Shown one piece after another: positions 35,579-48,291 of a DNA stretch of 64,000 nt. How positions within the stretch are numbered: the first letter of the stretch is position 1; every line of letters starts with the position of its first letter. Source of the stretch: Marisa cornuarietis (taxonomy: Eukaryota; Mollusca; Gastropoda; Architaenioglossa; Ampullariidae); contig SMMW01000090.1 of the NCBI GenBank assembly GCA_004794655.1, positions 677,001 to 741,000 on the forward strand, in the 5' to 3' direction. Position numbers and translations under genes: made by a program. The notes under the pieces were generated by a model. The model was not told the DNA's origin and ran no database searches. It saw nothing but the letters and a program-made list of their open reading frames with translations.

Positions 35579-35612
35579 GTGAATAATAATAATAATAATA
35601 ATAATAAATGTT
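35579..35612 (+). repeat. (AAT)n microsatellite
   Basis: A run of AAT triplets followed by gtttatttataaattgcttt, similar in arrangement to the heads of the dispersed repeat at 4862 but without its core. Confidence 0.8.
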
Positions 35613-35721
35613 TATTTATAAATTGCTTTACCCAACCAACAAAAGCAGAGTCGTGACGCTTACATACATGAAGTTGCATGAGCACACACTTAGCAGAAAG
35701 CATCAAATGCGTCGTTTTCTT

Positions 35722-35752
<31 letters not shown>

Positions 35753-35784
35753 TAGGTTGAGGAAATCGGAGTACTCAGAGAAAG

Positions 35785-35915
35785 CCATCGACCGTCAGCC
35801 CTGTAAACAGATGACATATGTATGTCGGAGCCAAGAAACGAACCCAGGACTCCCAATTCTCACTGTCGTGGTGACAGACGCTTTAGCCACTGCGCCACCA
35901 ACCGCCCCAATGGGC
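35785..35915 (-). mobile_element. tRNA-derived SINE, minus-strand copy
   Basis: Read on the minus strand, TGGCGCAGTGGCTAAAGCG matches the pol III A-box consensus exactly at its core (TGGCNNAGTGG). A B-box-like gggttcgtttcttg follows, then a body with ctgtttacagggctga. The body phrase is shared with the copies at 20588 and 54335. Confidence 0.8.
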
Positions 35916-36344
35916 GATGGCATTCTTTACCACGACCTGGAGCCTAACACAGAGATTACGGTGATTGAGAGTCTGACACGAAAAATATATCTTTCGGATT
36001 TAGTTCTACAAAACAGTATGTAGCATAAAAACCATGCTAAGCTCTAGGAATGCCCATTATCTAGAAGTAACACTTTTTAACACTCTTATAAAGCTCAGGC
36101 TATTCATCTTTATTTGAAGAAAAGGAAGTTAAAAACAACTACTTTTTGATATCGTTAATCAACACGTCAACGACTGTATTCATAAAAATGAATTTACGTT
36201 CAGGGTTATTAACAATGCAGTGTAATTTCCCAGCTACTTACTCATGATTAGTCCTTAATAATATTTGGTCTCCGCTCCATGAATCATCCTTTGTTTATCC
36301 TACTCAATGCCGGCGTCACATTCCTTTCCTCTACCCGCCCGCTC

Positions 36345-36345
<1 letters not shown>

Positions 36346-36390
<45 letters not shown>

Positions 36391-36396
36391 CGACTT
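36346..36396. repeat. (AC)n microsatellite
   Basis: About 48 bp of AC dinucleotides. Confidence 0.95.
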
Positions 36397-39300
36397 TACA
36401 TTAATATTAATACAAATTAAAGACTGCCATATTTATACTGTCAATTTCCATAGGTAATACACTTACCTACTGGCGTATTCCGAAGTTTGTGCACTTCTAA
36501 ACACCTTTTAAAGAGAAACTTTACTTACTTTCTTCTTCCCCCCACTTCTTTAGAGCACTGTTTTGTTTATTGAGCACTGTTTTGTTTATTGGTATGTTGA
36601 CATATTCATTATTTTGCTGCATCAGTTTCTATGCTTATAACATTGTTACATATATTTGTGCTTTGGGACTTTATAGTAATCATAATCCCTTTCTCCATAA
36701 CCTACTCCTATCCCAAACCATACCCTACTCCAAGCCAGTCTATATACCCAAACCCGTCTATATATAAGTGGTGGTGGTTGATAAATAGCTATATTAAGTT
36801 TATTCCCCCCCCCACCCTCGGCACAATTCCGTCATATGTTGTCCCTCCCCCACCCGACACCGAATTTAACGGTCCAGTTACAGCGATACTTTTTAATTGA
36901 CCTTTTTCCAAGAATGCATGCAATGCTTTCCCCCTCTCTCTCACACACTTACACTGTTCATGGCAAGGTGTAAGAAACAATACCTAACATGCTAAAACTG
37001 TACCTCGGCTAAGCCTGAGAATGCAGTGTTTAATTAAAAAAAGGCAGCGAAATCAATAGGAGACTGTACATTTACACATAAAAGCTATTTGCTACTCACT
37101 TCGCTCACGCTCGGAAGGACATGCTCAGCTGTCGCTGACCAAGATAGCATCCACAGTCAGGGGAATACATGGAGCATCTCTACATCCTGGCGATTCCCAT
37201 TTCACGTGCATTCAGGTGCCAAGCCGCAAACACACACAGCACGCGCTGTCTCCACCGACCATGCTCCACTTCCAGACATTAGCACGTCTAACGAAGGTGA
37301 AGGTCAAAGGTTATCTCTTGTTTTCGTTCCAGGCGCTGAACGCTCTTAAGACCTTAGGTAGCCCTGCCGAAACTCTGTAAGCCGGCCTACTTTATATTTT
37401 CCTCTCAGTTGAGTGGACGAAAGCAAAGACCATACCATTACCACCACACACGAACAGCTAAAGTCTCGACGACAAAAGGTCCCTTAGCAGCTGTGCTAAG
37501 ACACGTGATCACTCAAACACGGGTACAAGAGGCTGTTTTAACATCCACTGCCGTATTCCTCTCCCGACAACACATCAGAAGCTGACGAGTAGCAGAGCTT
37601 CCGGTGCAGCTTGGGGGGGGGGAGGAGGGTAGACGGGGGTATAACAGAGCCGTACTCTCAGATCTGCCCCATCTCCACACCGAATAAAGACCGTCATGGA
37701 ACATTCCTCTCGCCAGGACGCAGCCTCCCTCTCACCTCGCCCATCACCCCCACTATTTTTGGCGCAACGTCCCCCTTCCTCTTGCTTCACCCCCACCACC
37801 AATTCATTTGTTCCCCCCCTCTCCGTCTCTTCGTCAGGGTTCGTAATGTTGCGATGGATCGGAGCCAGGAGCCGGCAGAAGGAAAAACGAGAGCCGCGTT
37901 TGTTTGCTGTAGACAATAATAATAGAAAACAAAGCATCGACAGGCGCGTCTTCCTGATTTGATATTTTTCTCTCTTCTCTAATCGGTGTCCTCTTCGAGG
38001 CAGCAATGTCAAGGTCGTCGAGTCTTTCGCTCGCTGTGCAGTCTGTCGACACTGCAGACGGAATATTGGATGAGATGTCTCGCGGCTGCGACCAGCTCTT
38101 ACACATGGGCTGTAAATAGAGAAAGGGAGGAGAGGTGTGGGGGAGAATTGGGGGAGGGGGTTGGGCGGGAGACAGGAGGGGTTTTCTCCTTGGCGGTCAG
38201 CGCTGTGGTTTTATCCGAAAAGTCATAGGACCCGAAGCAGCAGGTGAGACACCTCCCGCCCCCCCCCCAACTCTACCCCACCCCACTACACCGCCAAACC
38301 GCTTCCCATACTACCGCGTTCACTGTATGCGTCTTACTGACCTCTCACTGACCTTTACCACGACCTTAGAGGGCAGGGACGAGTCGAACGAGGGCACAGC
38401 GCAACCGCTGAAAGAAGGAAAGAAAGGGGACGGAACTGTAAAAAAAATAAATTCTACGAGATGGGATGGTACCAAGCATCAGTAGGGACACACGCACACA
38501 TAAAAAATCACCACCAGGAGTAAAGAAAGGCTGCTGGTCAGGCGTCAATTTAAATGGCATCAACTAACAACTATAGGCTTTGTGGCTTCTCTTGCGTCGT
38601 TGCAGCAGACGCTGAAGCACGACTAATGCCCCCCTAGCTTTCCTCCCCTCCCCCATCTCGCTGTCGATTGCCACGATGAAACGAGTGTCCGTCAAAGTGC
38701 AAGTGTCGAGGCCTATCAATCTAGCCTTATATACAACTCGACGTGTACGGGGGTGTGAGGAACACAGAAGCAACACATTTTCGCCGAGGAAGAGAAAAGA
38801 GGCGCCCACGCCTTCTGGCACGATAGCAGAGCTCCCACGCAATGCCGAGAAAAAAACCCAATAAAACTATCATAAAAATTTAAAAAAAATCTCCGTCGCA
38901 AAGAAGACTGAACAGGTAAAAGTGAAGGGGAAGCAACGAATGACCGCATCCAGCGTATATTGACGAGCCGCCTACCTTAGGTGAAAGAGAAGCCATCATC
39001 ATCATCGTCGTCGTCATCTATACAGTCCTTATGTTCAGGTCAATGGCGGGCGTGTTTACCATAGGTGAGCTGCCCACTTTTACCTCGACCCCTTTCGTCC
39101 AGCCACAGCCAAGTCCGTCATACGTCACAGGTCAATGACCTCCGTCTCTTGTTTTGCTCTCTCTCGCACGCGGCCATCCTTCGTTGGGGTAGCGCATTAC
39201 TGATCCATTGAACAAAACTCCTCTGAACGATTGGTCGCTAAAAATAGCCACAATAACCACATCAAATGTGTGTACTTAGGCTTCATCACCCGTTCATAAC

Positions 39301-42300
39301 AAGCTCCCGCCCCAGCGGCCCCCCCCCCACTTTCCCCCCAAAACTAAGTGTTGACACGCGGTAGTGGGTTTACTTGCTGTGGTCTGAAGACTGGTTCCAA
39401 ACGCCAATGTACCACACACTACAATGGGAAAAGCTTTTACCTTCGCGTACAAAAACCCCATCGCGCAGCTTATCTAACCAGCCGAAGGCACTGACATGGT
39501 CCTGATTTTTATGAAGTGGCGTTTATTGTCTGGCTCAGATAGGTTATTTCCCCTGACAAGTAGCGTATAACAAGTTAAAACTTCGTTCGTTCTTGGAAAG
39601 TTGGACACAGAAAAAAAAGGGACAAGCAAAGTTGCAGCGATTTCATGAACTTCTCATCTTTCATGTGTCTTGTCTCTACCTCCTTCCCCCAACTCACCTA
39701 TAATCGTCAATAAAGCAATAAAACGAGAAAAAAAACCACACACACGCGCGCGCGCACATAACGAGATCTGTGAAACGAGATGAAAAAAAAAAGAGAAAGG
39801 AAACAAATAAAGAGAAAAAAATGGCAATCTTAAGACTCGGTAAAGCTTTCTTGGTTCTTGAGTAACCGGAAGCGGCAGCAGGGAAAAAGAGACAAATGAT
39901 AAATAACAAATCTCTTATTTTCCAATGTAATAAAATAAGCATAAAGGCAGGTTTTACGTAGTCCTCCCCCCTCCCCCATGAAACTACATTTTTACAAAAC
40001 AAAGCCACTATAATAAAACAAACAAACAAACAAAGGAATATTTGGTTATATGCACAAATATGGGGATAGTGATTTTATTTTTACACGTACTGTTATATAT
40101 TTTGTGTAATGATAAAGTTAAATATGGTATGCATCAATTTTCTTTAAGCATGGTTAGTAATGTGCAAGATTTACTTACACTTAACGGGAGGCCTCTGCAA
40201 GTGATGGAAGGTTTTGATGTCAATGTTTTAGTTCTGTTTTTAACTGATAGAGACTAGATTCCGATTACTGGAGGTGTGATGGAAGGCTTATCCACCCAAC
40301 GCTACCTGAGTATTTCAAGCTCGTCTTGAATAAATCGATTCTTGGTATGGAAGTGTGAGGAACCCACTTGTATTCTTGGTGAGAGAGAAAGGACTTGCAA
40401 CATTTTTTCAAGCTCATTATCTACGACAATGATGTGAAAACTCGCTTGATGCCAAACATCTTGAACTACAACAAAGCATACGTCAAAACTTATATGCGTA
40501 AAAATGTATATATAGAAGCCTATAAACTTTATTACTCACCCCCCCAACACACACACACATCCACACGCATACCCCTATAACATGCCGCACTCTCCATCAC
40601 CAGTAACACAAACCCTAACCCACCTATTTTTTTCCCTCCCTACCCCTCTTCTTTCCCACTCCCTTCCACTAGCTAAAATCATTTTCTCTTGGCTAGACGC
40701 CACAAAAATTAACCCCTCAGTCAGACGACTTTTTCCCAACATGAAGAATATAAAAAGTTCCAACTGCTTAATATTTTATCTCATAAGTGTTGTTGTACAT
40801 TTGGTTAAGAACATGTCGTTCCTTTAATATCTTGCAGTATTTGTCTCTCAAATTTGCATAAAAAGGACATAACATAAAACAAGCACCTTGTCCTTGTAAC
40901 GTTTCACGACTCAGATACATAAAACCATGTGTTATTTATTCTGAGGTGTTAGTTTTAGCTATTTGATCTGTGGCCACCATCTTAGGACAGTCACACGACT
41001 TTCATGCGACCAGGTAACGCAACTCACCACGTATTGCCTCATTACAAGACCCGCACAGGAATTTCAGATCATCTGGACAGATAAACAGTAAATGTCTCTA
41101 GGAGGTGTCATGGCTGGATGCAATATTCTCTGACACGATTAAGTAAGATAAAATTCCATGCCATCTTGTATAATACAGCAGGCTAGTGTAGTCGGTCGGC
41201 ATGGATGCAAACAGTATGTTAGCATCGCAAGGTAACGGTGACAGGAACTAGCATCCTGATTGGTAAGATCGGTACTTGGTAACAGTTAGTCAGGTTAGGT
41301 AAGTAGCGGCTCCCTAAGGAAAAACCGGCAGTCAGAGAGAAGCTTTCAAAGCACACAGACCTAGAGATACCATTCCAACATGTTGTGCATTAACTGTGAG
41401 ACATAGTGTGTGTGTGTGTGTGCGTAAGGGCGAGTATCGCTCAGCCTGGATGGAGCGGCAGTGACTCTAGCCGTTAACATTCAGTAATCCCATATAACGG
41501 TTACAAGTAGACTGTAGGAACTTCGGACAAATAATTTTCTTTGTGCCCGACTTAGGAAGTTGTATGCAGTGCATCCCTAAGCGAGGGACACGACAAGAGT
41601 AACTGTTTTACGGCAAGTTACTGTCTCGCAGGGAGGCCTATTCCTCCAGCAATTTGTCTATTCAGCGATATGCTTTCTGATCCACAGTCATCTGTAATAA
41701 ACGGCAATTGTCTGCGAGTAACCACAACCATCGGCTCAGCTATCTGCTCAGCAGCCTGCAATCGTCTGCTTGGTGATCTGCCCAGCGGCTGCTATCATCG
41801 GCTCAGCTACCGGCTCAGCTATCTGCGTTCATCAACTCGGTTATCACTTCAACCACTCCAACAACTAACCTGACAACCTTTTCCTTCGCATTCGTGCCCA
41901 CAGACACATCAGTTTGACTTTTGACACAAGAGTTTCAACACCACCATTCATCACTTGTCAAGACAGCAGTCCCCTGCTACAACAACCTCGTGGTTCAGAC
42001 CCTCGTGTTCAGGAAGAACCCAGATAAGTGACAGTGACGAGGCAGTGTCCTTGATCCGGTTCGCTCGCCGCAGGACACTGCCGTAGAACATTCATCATCA
42101 TCATCATCATCACCACCACCACCCTCGTTTAGATTTTTCTTCTTTTTAGATATTAAATGTTTTAATCGTTGGTCGGCCCTTTTCGTTTTTTTGAGAAAGG
42201 CAGGTGAATGTAGCGCTGGCGTGATCGGACACACATGTGTACGCACGCCCCGCAAACAACCACTTAAACACTCCTCACCAAAACGCTACAGTCCTCTACC

Positions 42301-42540
42301 ACACATGGGCAAAAGGATCGATGGAGAGCCACGGGAGATCTGTGAGAAAGGATTCACCTGAGAACAAAAGAAGGAGGTATTTGTGATGGGGGACAAAAGT
42401 AATGGCATCTTTCACTTCCGCAGTTTGTTTAATGACAGTATCACGTACGATCAACTCACACCTGCATTACTGAGCCACCGTCAGGGTGCCCTGCTACCCA
42501 CCTATCCCAGTGTGTGTGTCGGCGAAAATATGTTCAAGAC

Positions 42541-42735
42541 GATTATAAAAGTACAGGCAGAACAATAATGATAATAACACACCCCACAATGATTATAATA
42601 GTACAGACAGAATAATGAAGATAACATCCCCACAATAATTATAAACGTACAGACAAAATAATAATGATACTAACATCCCCACAATGATTATAATAGTACA
42701 GAAAGAATAAAAATGATAATAACATCCACAACATC
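42541..42735. repeat. Four-copy ~48-bp minisatellite
   Basis: Units start gattataaaagtacag (42541), gattataatagtacagaca (42591), aattataaacgtacagaca (42636) and gattataatagtacagaaa (42685). Each ends in an AATAATGATAAC-like, CCCCACAAT stretch. Period 45-50 bp. Confidence 0.85.
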
Positions 42736-43236
42736 ATCTTCCCATGTCACCCCCGTCCTCCTTATCACCACATCCACATCGTCGTTCTCGTTGCTGCAAT
42801 TGCCATAATACATTTTGTATGTACTAGAGGGCAACGACTTGGTGGAGTGCTGGGAGAGAGAATGATAAGATCCCACATCGTCACTCCTATTCCCTTAGTC
42901 TCCTTTCTCCTGGAAAATTGCCTTGCTCTTCGGCCAGGAAGTAAAGCTGCATCATCGACATTCACTGCTGGCATCCAATGCAAGCGTTTGCCAGATAATG
43001 GCACGCTTTCGCAACAAACCCACAAAGTTTGCCAAACTGGAGCCGATAAGTCCGGTTCCCACTGTGCAAAATCAACCGACTTCTGACTAACTTCCTCCAG
43101 CCCCCTGACGTCGAGATACACCGCATCAAACCGATCGTGTGTTCGATAAATACTTGAAAGTCTGAGACAGTTCTAGAAAGAAATACCTGCATGAGCGCGT
43201 GGCATCAACCTTTCATGTAACTTTCCTAAAGACCTT

Positions 43237-43254
43237 TTTTTTTTTTTTTTTTTT
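43237..43254. repeat. Poly(T) tract
   Basis: A run of T residues; possibly the poly(A) tail of an old minus-strand retroposed copy, though no element body is recognised beside it. Confidence 0.6.
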
Positions 43255-44756
43255 GCGTCGTAAGATCAGCAGTGTTACCTACGCCTCTGGAAGGAGATTT
43301 TTCTGTTCATCGTTTTTATGGATCGAAATAGTTCGATGAACTAATCGAGATTAAATAAAATGTAGCTCATCTCTTTAGTGAACACTGTTTCCATTTTTGG
43401 GGGGAGGGGGTAGAGGTTGAAGGTGGTATGAAAGGTATTATCAAAATCAGTATTAGAATTATCCTGTTGCTTTATGGCAAAAGAGCTAGCAAAGTGTAGT
43501 GGTAGTCTTACCAATAATGTAGAGGAAAATCTGCACTCAGTTTCTACAGACTATAACAGCCAGACATATTTTCTTTAAAAAAGAATAATGCCTGCCGGAC
43601 GTGAGACTGGCGTAAACAATTCTATGCACGTGGGGTTGGCTGCTATAGAAACGCACGTGAGCACACCAACATCAACTAGTAATACCCCAGCTTCGACTGC
43701 AAAGGCATACGTCATCAAATGGGTCCAGCACTTTCCACCGGTCGCGACAGTTTGTTTTTGCCAAGCTAAAACAAGCTTTCTTATTGACGGACTTGTTTTA
43801 ATTCGCCACTACTTCAAAAACTTTGCTAGCACAGTGTCAGCTTCTTTAAATAAATAAAATAAAAACAATGTGCTGTAAACGATACAGGATTCAGTCTAGG
43901 TGAAGAAGGCGGGACCCTGACCTGACCTGAAAGTCTGCCTCTTCAAGCAAGTCTCCGCAGGGAGTGGCCAGTCGTGGGAACGGTGTGAACCCCTACAATT
44001 TCGACTGGGATATAACAGGACTGTGATGCAGCGTGCCTTTCTTTTACATCATACTACAAGGCATTTAATGCACCGACTACAGTCACTATAAATATATTTA
44101 ATAGCCCCTTTAACGTCCAATAAGTTAAGAACTTTCAGAGAACGTCTGTAGACACTACTCAGTTTAGTGATAGTAAAGAAGCTAAGAACTGTTAAGATGA
44201 GGCCTGATAAAACTGTTGAACGCAAGAGACTGGAGCGCGTATACCACTCAATGCTTCTGAAGGAGCCAACTCTTTTCATGTGACGGTGCATGCAAAGCTC
44301 TGTAGGTTGAAGATTTATAGATACCTCTTTACTGGTCGTATGAATATTTTATTTTCTGTTTAATACTGCTGGAGACTGGATCCCACAAAGAGACCTAAAG
44401 TTTCTTTATTTGTATGAATGTGCATCTCACATTCCGTGGAATACATAAAACAAGCAGTTCTCTCTCTCTCACTGAGAAAGAGAGAAAATAATAATAATAA
44501 CTGGTTTACTTTCCTAACATACTATCAACCACCGTGTCCCCCGACCACCCTCATGCAAGACTATAGTTAAAATCTCTTTTCCAGTCTACTTGAACTCTTT
44601 ATTTCCCTGGCCGCTATAATCAGAAACTGATAGCCTTATCGTCGCGAAACTGTATCGTTAAAGGCTATCAGGTTTACCTCATCAGCCGCATTTCAAGACG
44701 AGTGGAGTGTAGTCCCTACCCCCTTTTTTTAAACTTGTTGCTATCTTCGACAAAGA

Positions 44757-44900
44757 TGCCACCAATTTATATAAATAAATAATAAACGTGTGCTTTCTAT
44801 AGCGCCTGATCACGCTCATGAACGAGCATGCGCTCAGTGCTTGAGACAAGAACGAGATATGGACAACAGACGAAAGACAAAAGAACAATCGTGCAGACAA
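44757..44900 (+). repeat. Dispersed repeat, TATAGCGC family copy
   Basis: An AATAAATAATAAA head leads to gctttctatagcgcctgatc, then acgagcatgcgctcagtgct and a purine-rich stretch with gagatatggacaac. This is the same order as the copies at 4862 and 16395, with a better-kept middle. Confidence 0.65.
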
Positions 44901-46039
44901 TCAATTAAAGACAAACATCGAAGACGCAAAGACTTTCGTTGCCTTTTAATTTTGTGAGGCTAAGAACAACAGCGCTGGAGCAGACTCCTCCGCCGCCTCC
45001 ACAATGATCGGTCAGCACCCAAGACTGTTGCTGTTATTAATTAGCGCACCGCCCGTACACCTGCTGTGCACAAGGAGCTAAAAAAAAACCTGCAGCCTTT
45101 CTCAAGCTCAAAGACAAAAGTTTCACATCAGCAACAGATGTCAAATAAATGAGATAGACCAGGGAACTAGACGGGTAAAAAAGAAGTGCTGTAAAACAAT
45201 AAGAGGACCCCCATCCACCAAAAATGGGTCGGGCACACCACCAGGATGTCCGTGCTTTCGACCTTGCGTTTTCGTGCAGACTACATGCCATGACGCGTGC
45301 CCATGCACGAGTGCAGGAACACCGACTTCTGTAGGCGGGAATAGCATTACTGCGCCCGCTAGTGTGCATACTAGAAGAGTTACCCGACTATAATATGCAA
45401 GGAAATCTAAGACACCATTTTCAAAATTGTCGGGAGCGTTAATCCTACCCCATATACCCAGACAAACATACTGGAGGTCTTTTTAAACAAGTAGGAGGAA
45501 TAAAAGTGTACACTGATGTACATTTGAGACAAACAGGTTTGTCAAACCGTTTTCGGAAAGTCTGTAGTATAGGTCACGGTAAAAACGGGGCAGTTTCGGA
45601 CTATTTTCGGGTTTCTGGTGTGCTCGAGCCTTTAGTTGTAAGCAAGCGCAACAACGAAGAGCCTTGCAAGAACAGTATGTCAATACTGCCGGAAGGTGTC
45701 TCTCTTCATTAAACCGCCATACCGCTTCTTATCTCGTGTTAATCTCTGCTTGGAAATAGACCGTTATTTATGATATATTTTGCAACTTTGTCCCCAGCAC
45801 TTCTCAACTCTTCAAATAACATACATATTTGTTGCTTGCGTCCTTATTGAATATATTTTGAAAGACGATGGTTGTAATTCTTTTGTGCTGGTGAGAAAAT
45901 GTGGCAGTCCTCTTGTAAGGGAAAGTGTATTCATTCTAATATCTTTAACAAAATGTAATGATAGTCCCGTAACTCTATGGTTCTAGGTGTCACAGTCCTC
46001 GGGTGTGATTGCGGTGCCTATCTCCTCTCCCTAGCACAC

Positions 46040-46205
46040 TTACCTTCTTCAACCCCTATACGGAGTCGGGTAAGCAAGTCAAAGCTGGGCCACTTGGGGA
46101 AAAGGAGAAAAGTGGGGAGTGCGCTACATTGGTATTGAACCAACTAGAGTGCGCGCCTTCGGGTTCGGACGCCGTAGCTCTAACCACTAGGATATCCCTT
46201 TATTA
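46040..46205 (-). mobile_element. tRNA-like SINE, divergent type
   Basis: On the minus strand gggatatcctagtggttaga resembles an A-box region and ggttcaataccaatg a B-box region, about 60 bp apart. The body does not match the other SINE copies here, so it may be a separate family. Confidence 0.5.
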
Positions 46206-47042
46206 CACTAGTCAGCGAACAAACGGTTTCTGAGTCTTCCGTAGGCACAGGTTCACATTCACCTGGATAACAGTCTCTCGTGTGACTCTAGACCCCTACC
46301 GAACAATCTCAGGTAAAGTGCTTGGTGAGTGGTAAAAGTCACATTCGTTTCATGTTTGTGTTGGGTGCATGCGCAACACATGGAGTTCTCTCTGTAACTA
46401 CACACATTTTCTTTCTACACGAAGAGTTTTCTAAATAAAATTACTATAATGTCGAAAATAAAATGCAATCAGCGCAAGTATTTAATCAACATGTAGACGG
46501 ATCATTAGCAGCGTGCGCTTGCACAAACAAAGGCAGACGTACATACTGTGGCCAGTCTCCAACCTCCCCAAGACCACAACCATCACCACCACCACCACCG
46601 TGTCGTGGGACAAGGGGAAGTTTCAAGCCCACAGTACACATGACTCAAGCTTAGGTGAAAAGTAATCTCTAATAGCTGCTAGACAACGATTTTCCCTCCC
46701 ATCGTCCACACACATCCCTATTCCCCCCCCCCACACACCACTATTTCACGCGGAACTTGACACCTCGCAAACACCTGGCAAGGGCTAAAATGAGTGTTTC
46801 ATAAGCCCTTCCCCCCAACAAACGTTTAAGCCAGTTTTGCATGAGTGAACGCCGCGGTTGGATGAAAGGAATCTCCCTGCAAGATCTGTCAAAATGACGC
46901 AGCAAAACAGACCTGAGCAGCTGACCTGTACTTTTGTTAATAACAAGGTTCCTCCTTCAAAACAAAACTGTAAAATAATATTCTCAGATAATTCACAAAA
47001 GTCATAATTAAGGTCACCCCCTTCCCTTTTCTCCTTCAAACA

Positions 47043-47200
47043 GGCGGTCCGGTGGCACAACGGTTAGTGCCTGTCACCAATAAAGTGGCTGTCCTGGGTT
47101 CACATCTCGTCTCGGCCACGTTGTTCTCTCTCTGTATGCTTACCGAGCCTTAGGTCTTGTCTCTCCCAGGAAATTAAGATGTGGAGCTAGATATCACGAC
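47043..47200 (+). mobile_element. tRNA-derived SINE, copy 2
   Basis: The head cggtccggtggcacaacggt and B-box-like ctgggttcacatctcg align with the copy at 20588, including gcctgtcaccaata between the boxes. The body is shorter. Confidence 0.8.
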
Positions 47201-48218
47201 AAGAGCCATTAACACTAGCTTCTTGCTTCTATTTTAAAATACTTTTACTTTTTCAAACTTCGTAAGCTTTCGATTGTATACTAGAAGCTATTATGTAATT
47301 AGGAAATTAATATGGCAAGTCAAAGAAAAAATGTGACTTTAGATTTAGAAAGAAGAAACACTATAAAGACTGTTAATCATAAGAAATTGCAAAAAGAAGG
47401 CAAATCTCTCTCACACGTACGCACACATACAGGAAGGAACTACTTATGACCGCACATCCCCTTATCCGACTTAAATCTCTTTCCTTATTTCTTTATTCTT
47501 ATTCCGCGAATCGATCTCCTCAAGTCAAGTTTAAAATACTCAGGTAGTGCTCTGTGGACCAGCATTCTAACACACTTTCACCAAGTGAAATTCAATCTCT
47601 ATCACTTCACAACATAGCTTTAAAGACATATTTTTCAAATTTCTGTAACTTCTCATTTTTGTTCATATACTCTGATTTTCTTCTTGTTTTACTTTGTCTT
47701 TTTTCTCGTAATGTTGCGAATGTGCATGATGTTCGAGGACTAGACGTAAAAAAGCATCATCTCTGTTGATTCTATTACCCTCGTTAATAAAGATTTGTCA
47801 TTTTTCCTAACGACTTTCTGTATGAACATATTTGTCGTACAAAAGTAAAAAATGTCAACAGTGCTGGTGTCAAAGTCTCGAAAGATCGAAACGTCTGATC
47901 AGCTCCTGTCCCCAATCTACCTATTTCCACACACTCAAAACGCAACCTCTTCCACAAAACATATAATGCCAAGTTGCAAAACCTTGCACAACCAATTACA
48001 ATAACTGAAATCCCGAGCAAGCCGCAAGTAGCTAGTCAATTAAGTACTCAGAAACAACGAGGGATCAACGAGTGTTTAAAAAAATAAAGAGAATAATATC
48101 CTGACACGAATAAACACAATAAAAGTAACAGGTCGCTCATCCCCTTCTCCACTCCCTTTCTCTCCCAAGCCAAGGGTCCTGAATGGGCTGATCATAATTG
48201 GGTGCGTAGATACAGTAC

Positions 48219-48291
48219 CTGGGCGTAGAAAATGGCGCCGGTAGTAATTGCACGGCTGCAAGATGTCGTCTTCCCACTCGATTGGCCACAT
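48219..48291 (-). CDS. EcR: Probable alternative first coding exon of EcR
   Basis: On the minus strand ACCATGTGG (A at -3, a good start context) opens a frame reading MWPIEWEDDILQPCNYYRRH then FLRP, ending at CGCCCAG/GTACTG. The exon leaves one base, which fits exactly with the two-base start of the zinc-finger exon (31800), giving a Val at the junction. Spliced this way the receptor has 480 residues. The upstream frame stays open and has a possible acceptor (tttctggacag, exon start 48318), so this could be either a true first exon or preceded by an untranslated one. The acidic, Trp-containing N-terminus fits an A/B activation region. The phase match alone has a one-in-three chance, so RNA evidence matters. 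Confidence 0.5.

Larger units (their letters stand above)
31801..48218 (-). other. Large first coding intron (if the 48.2 kb exon is used)
   Basis: This is about 16 kb of AT-rich, repeat-laden sequence between the zinc-finger exon and the probable first coding exon. Its transposable elements and repeats are listed separately. I found no other exon with recognisable protein content here. A good acceptor-like ctatttacag precedes a minus-strand frame near 38110, but no donor follows it. Confidence 0.6.

Noticed and set aside
37834..38110. Minus-strand frame with ATG just after a strong acceptor-like ctatttacag, considered as an upstream EcR exon
   Set aside because: No usable donor follows in any phase that fits the zinc-finger exon, and the peptide has no family signature.
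42765..43121. 118-codon minus-strand frame considered as an EcR A/B exon
   Set aside because: It has no donor in the required phase and its tail runs into minisatellite-adjacent low-complexity sequence.
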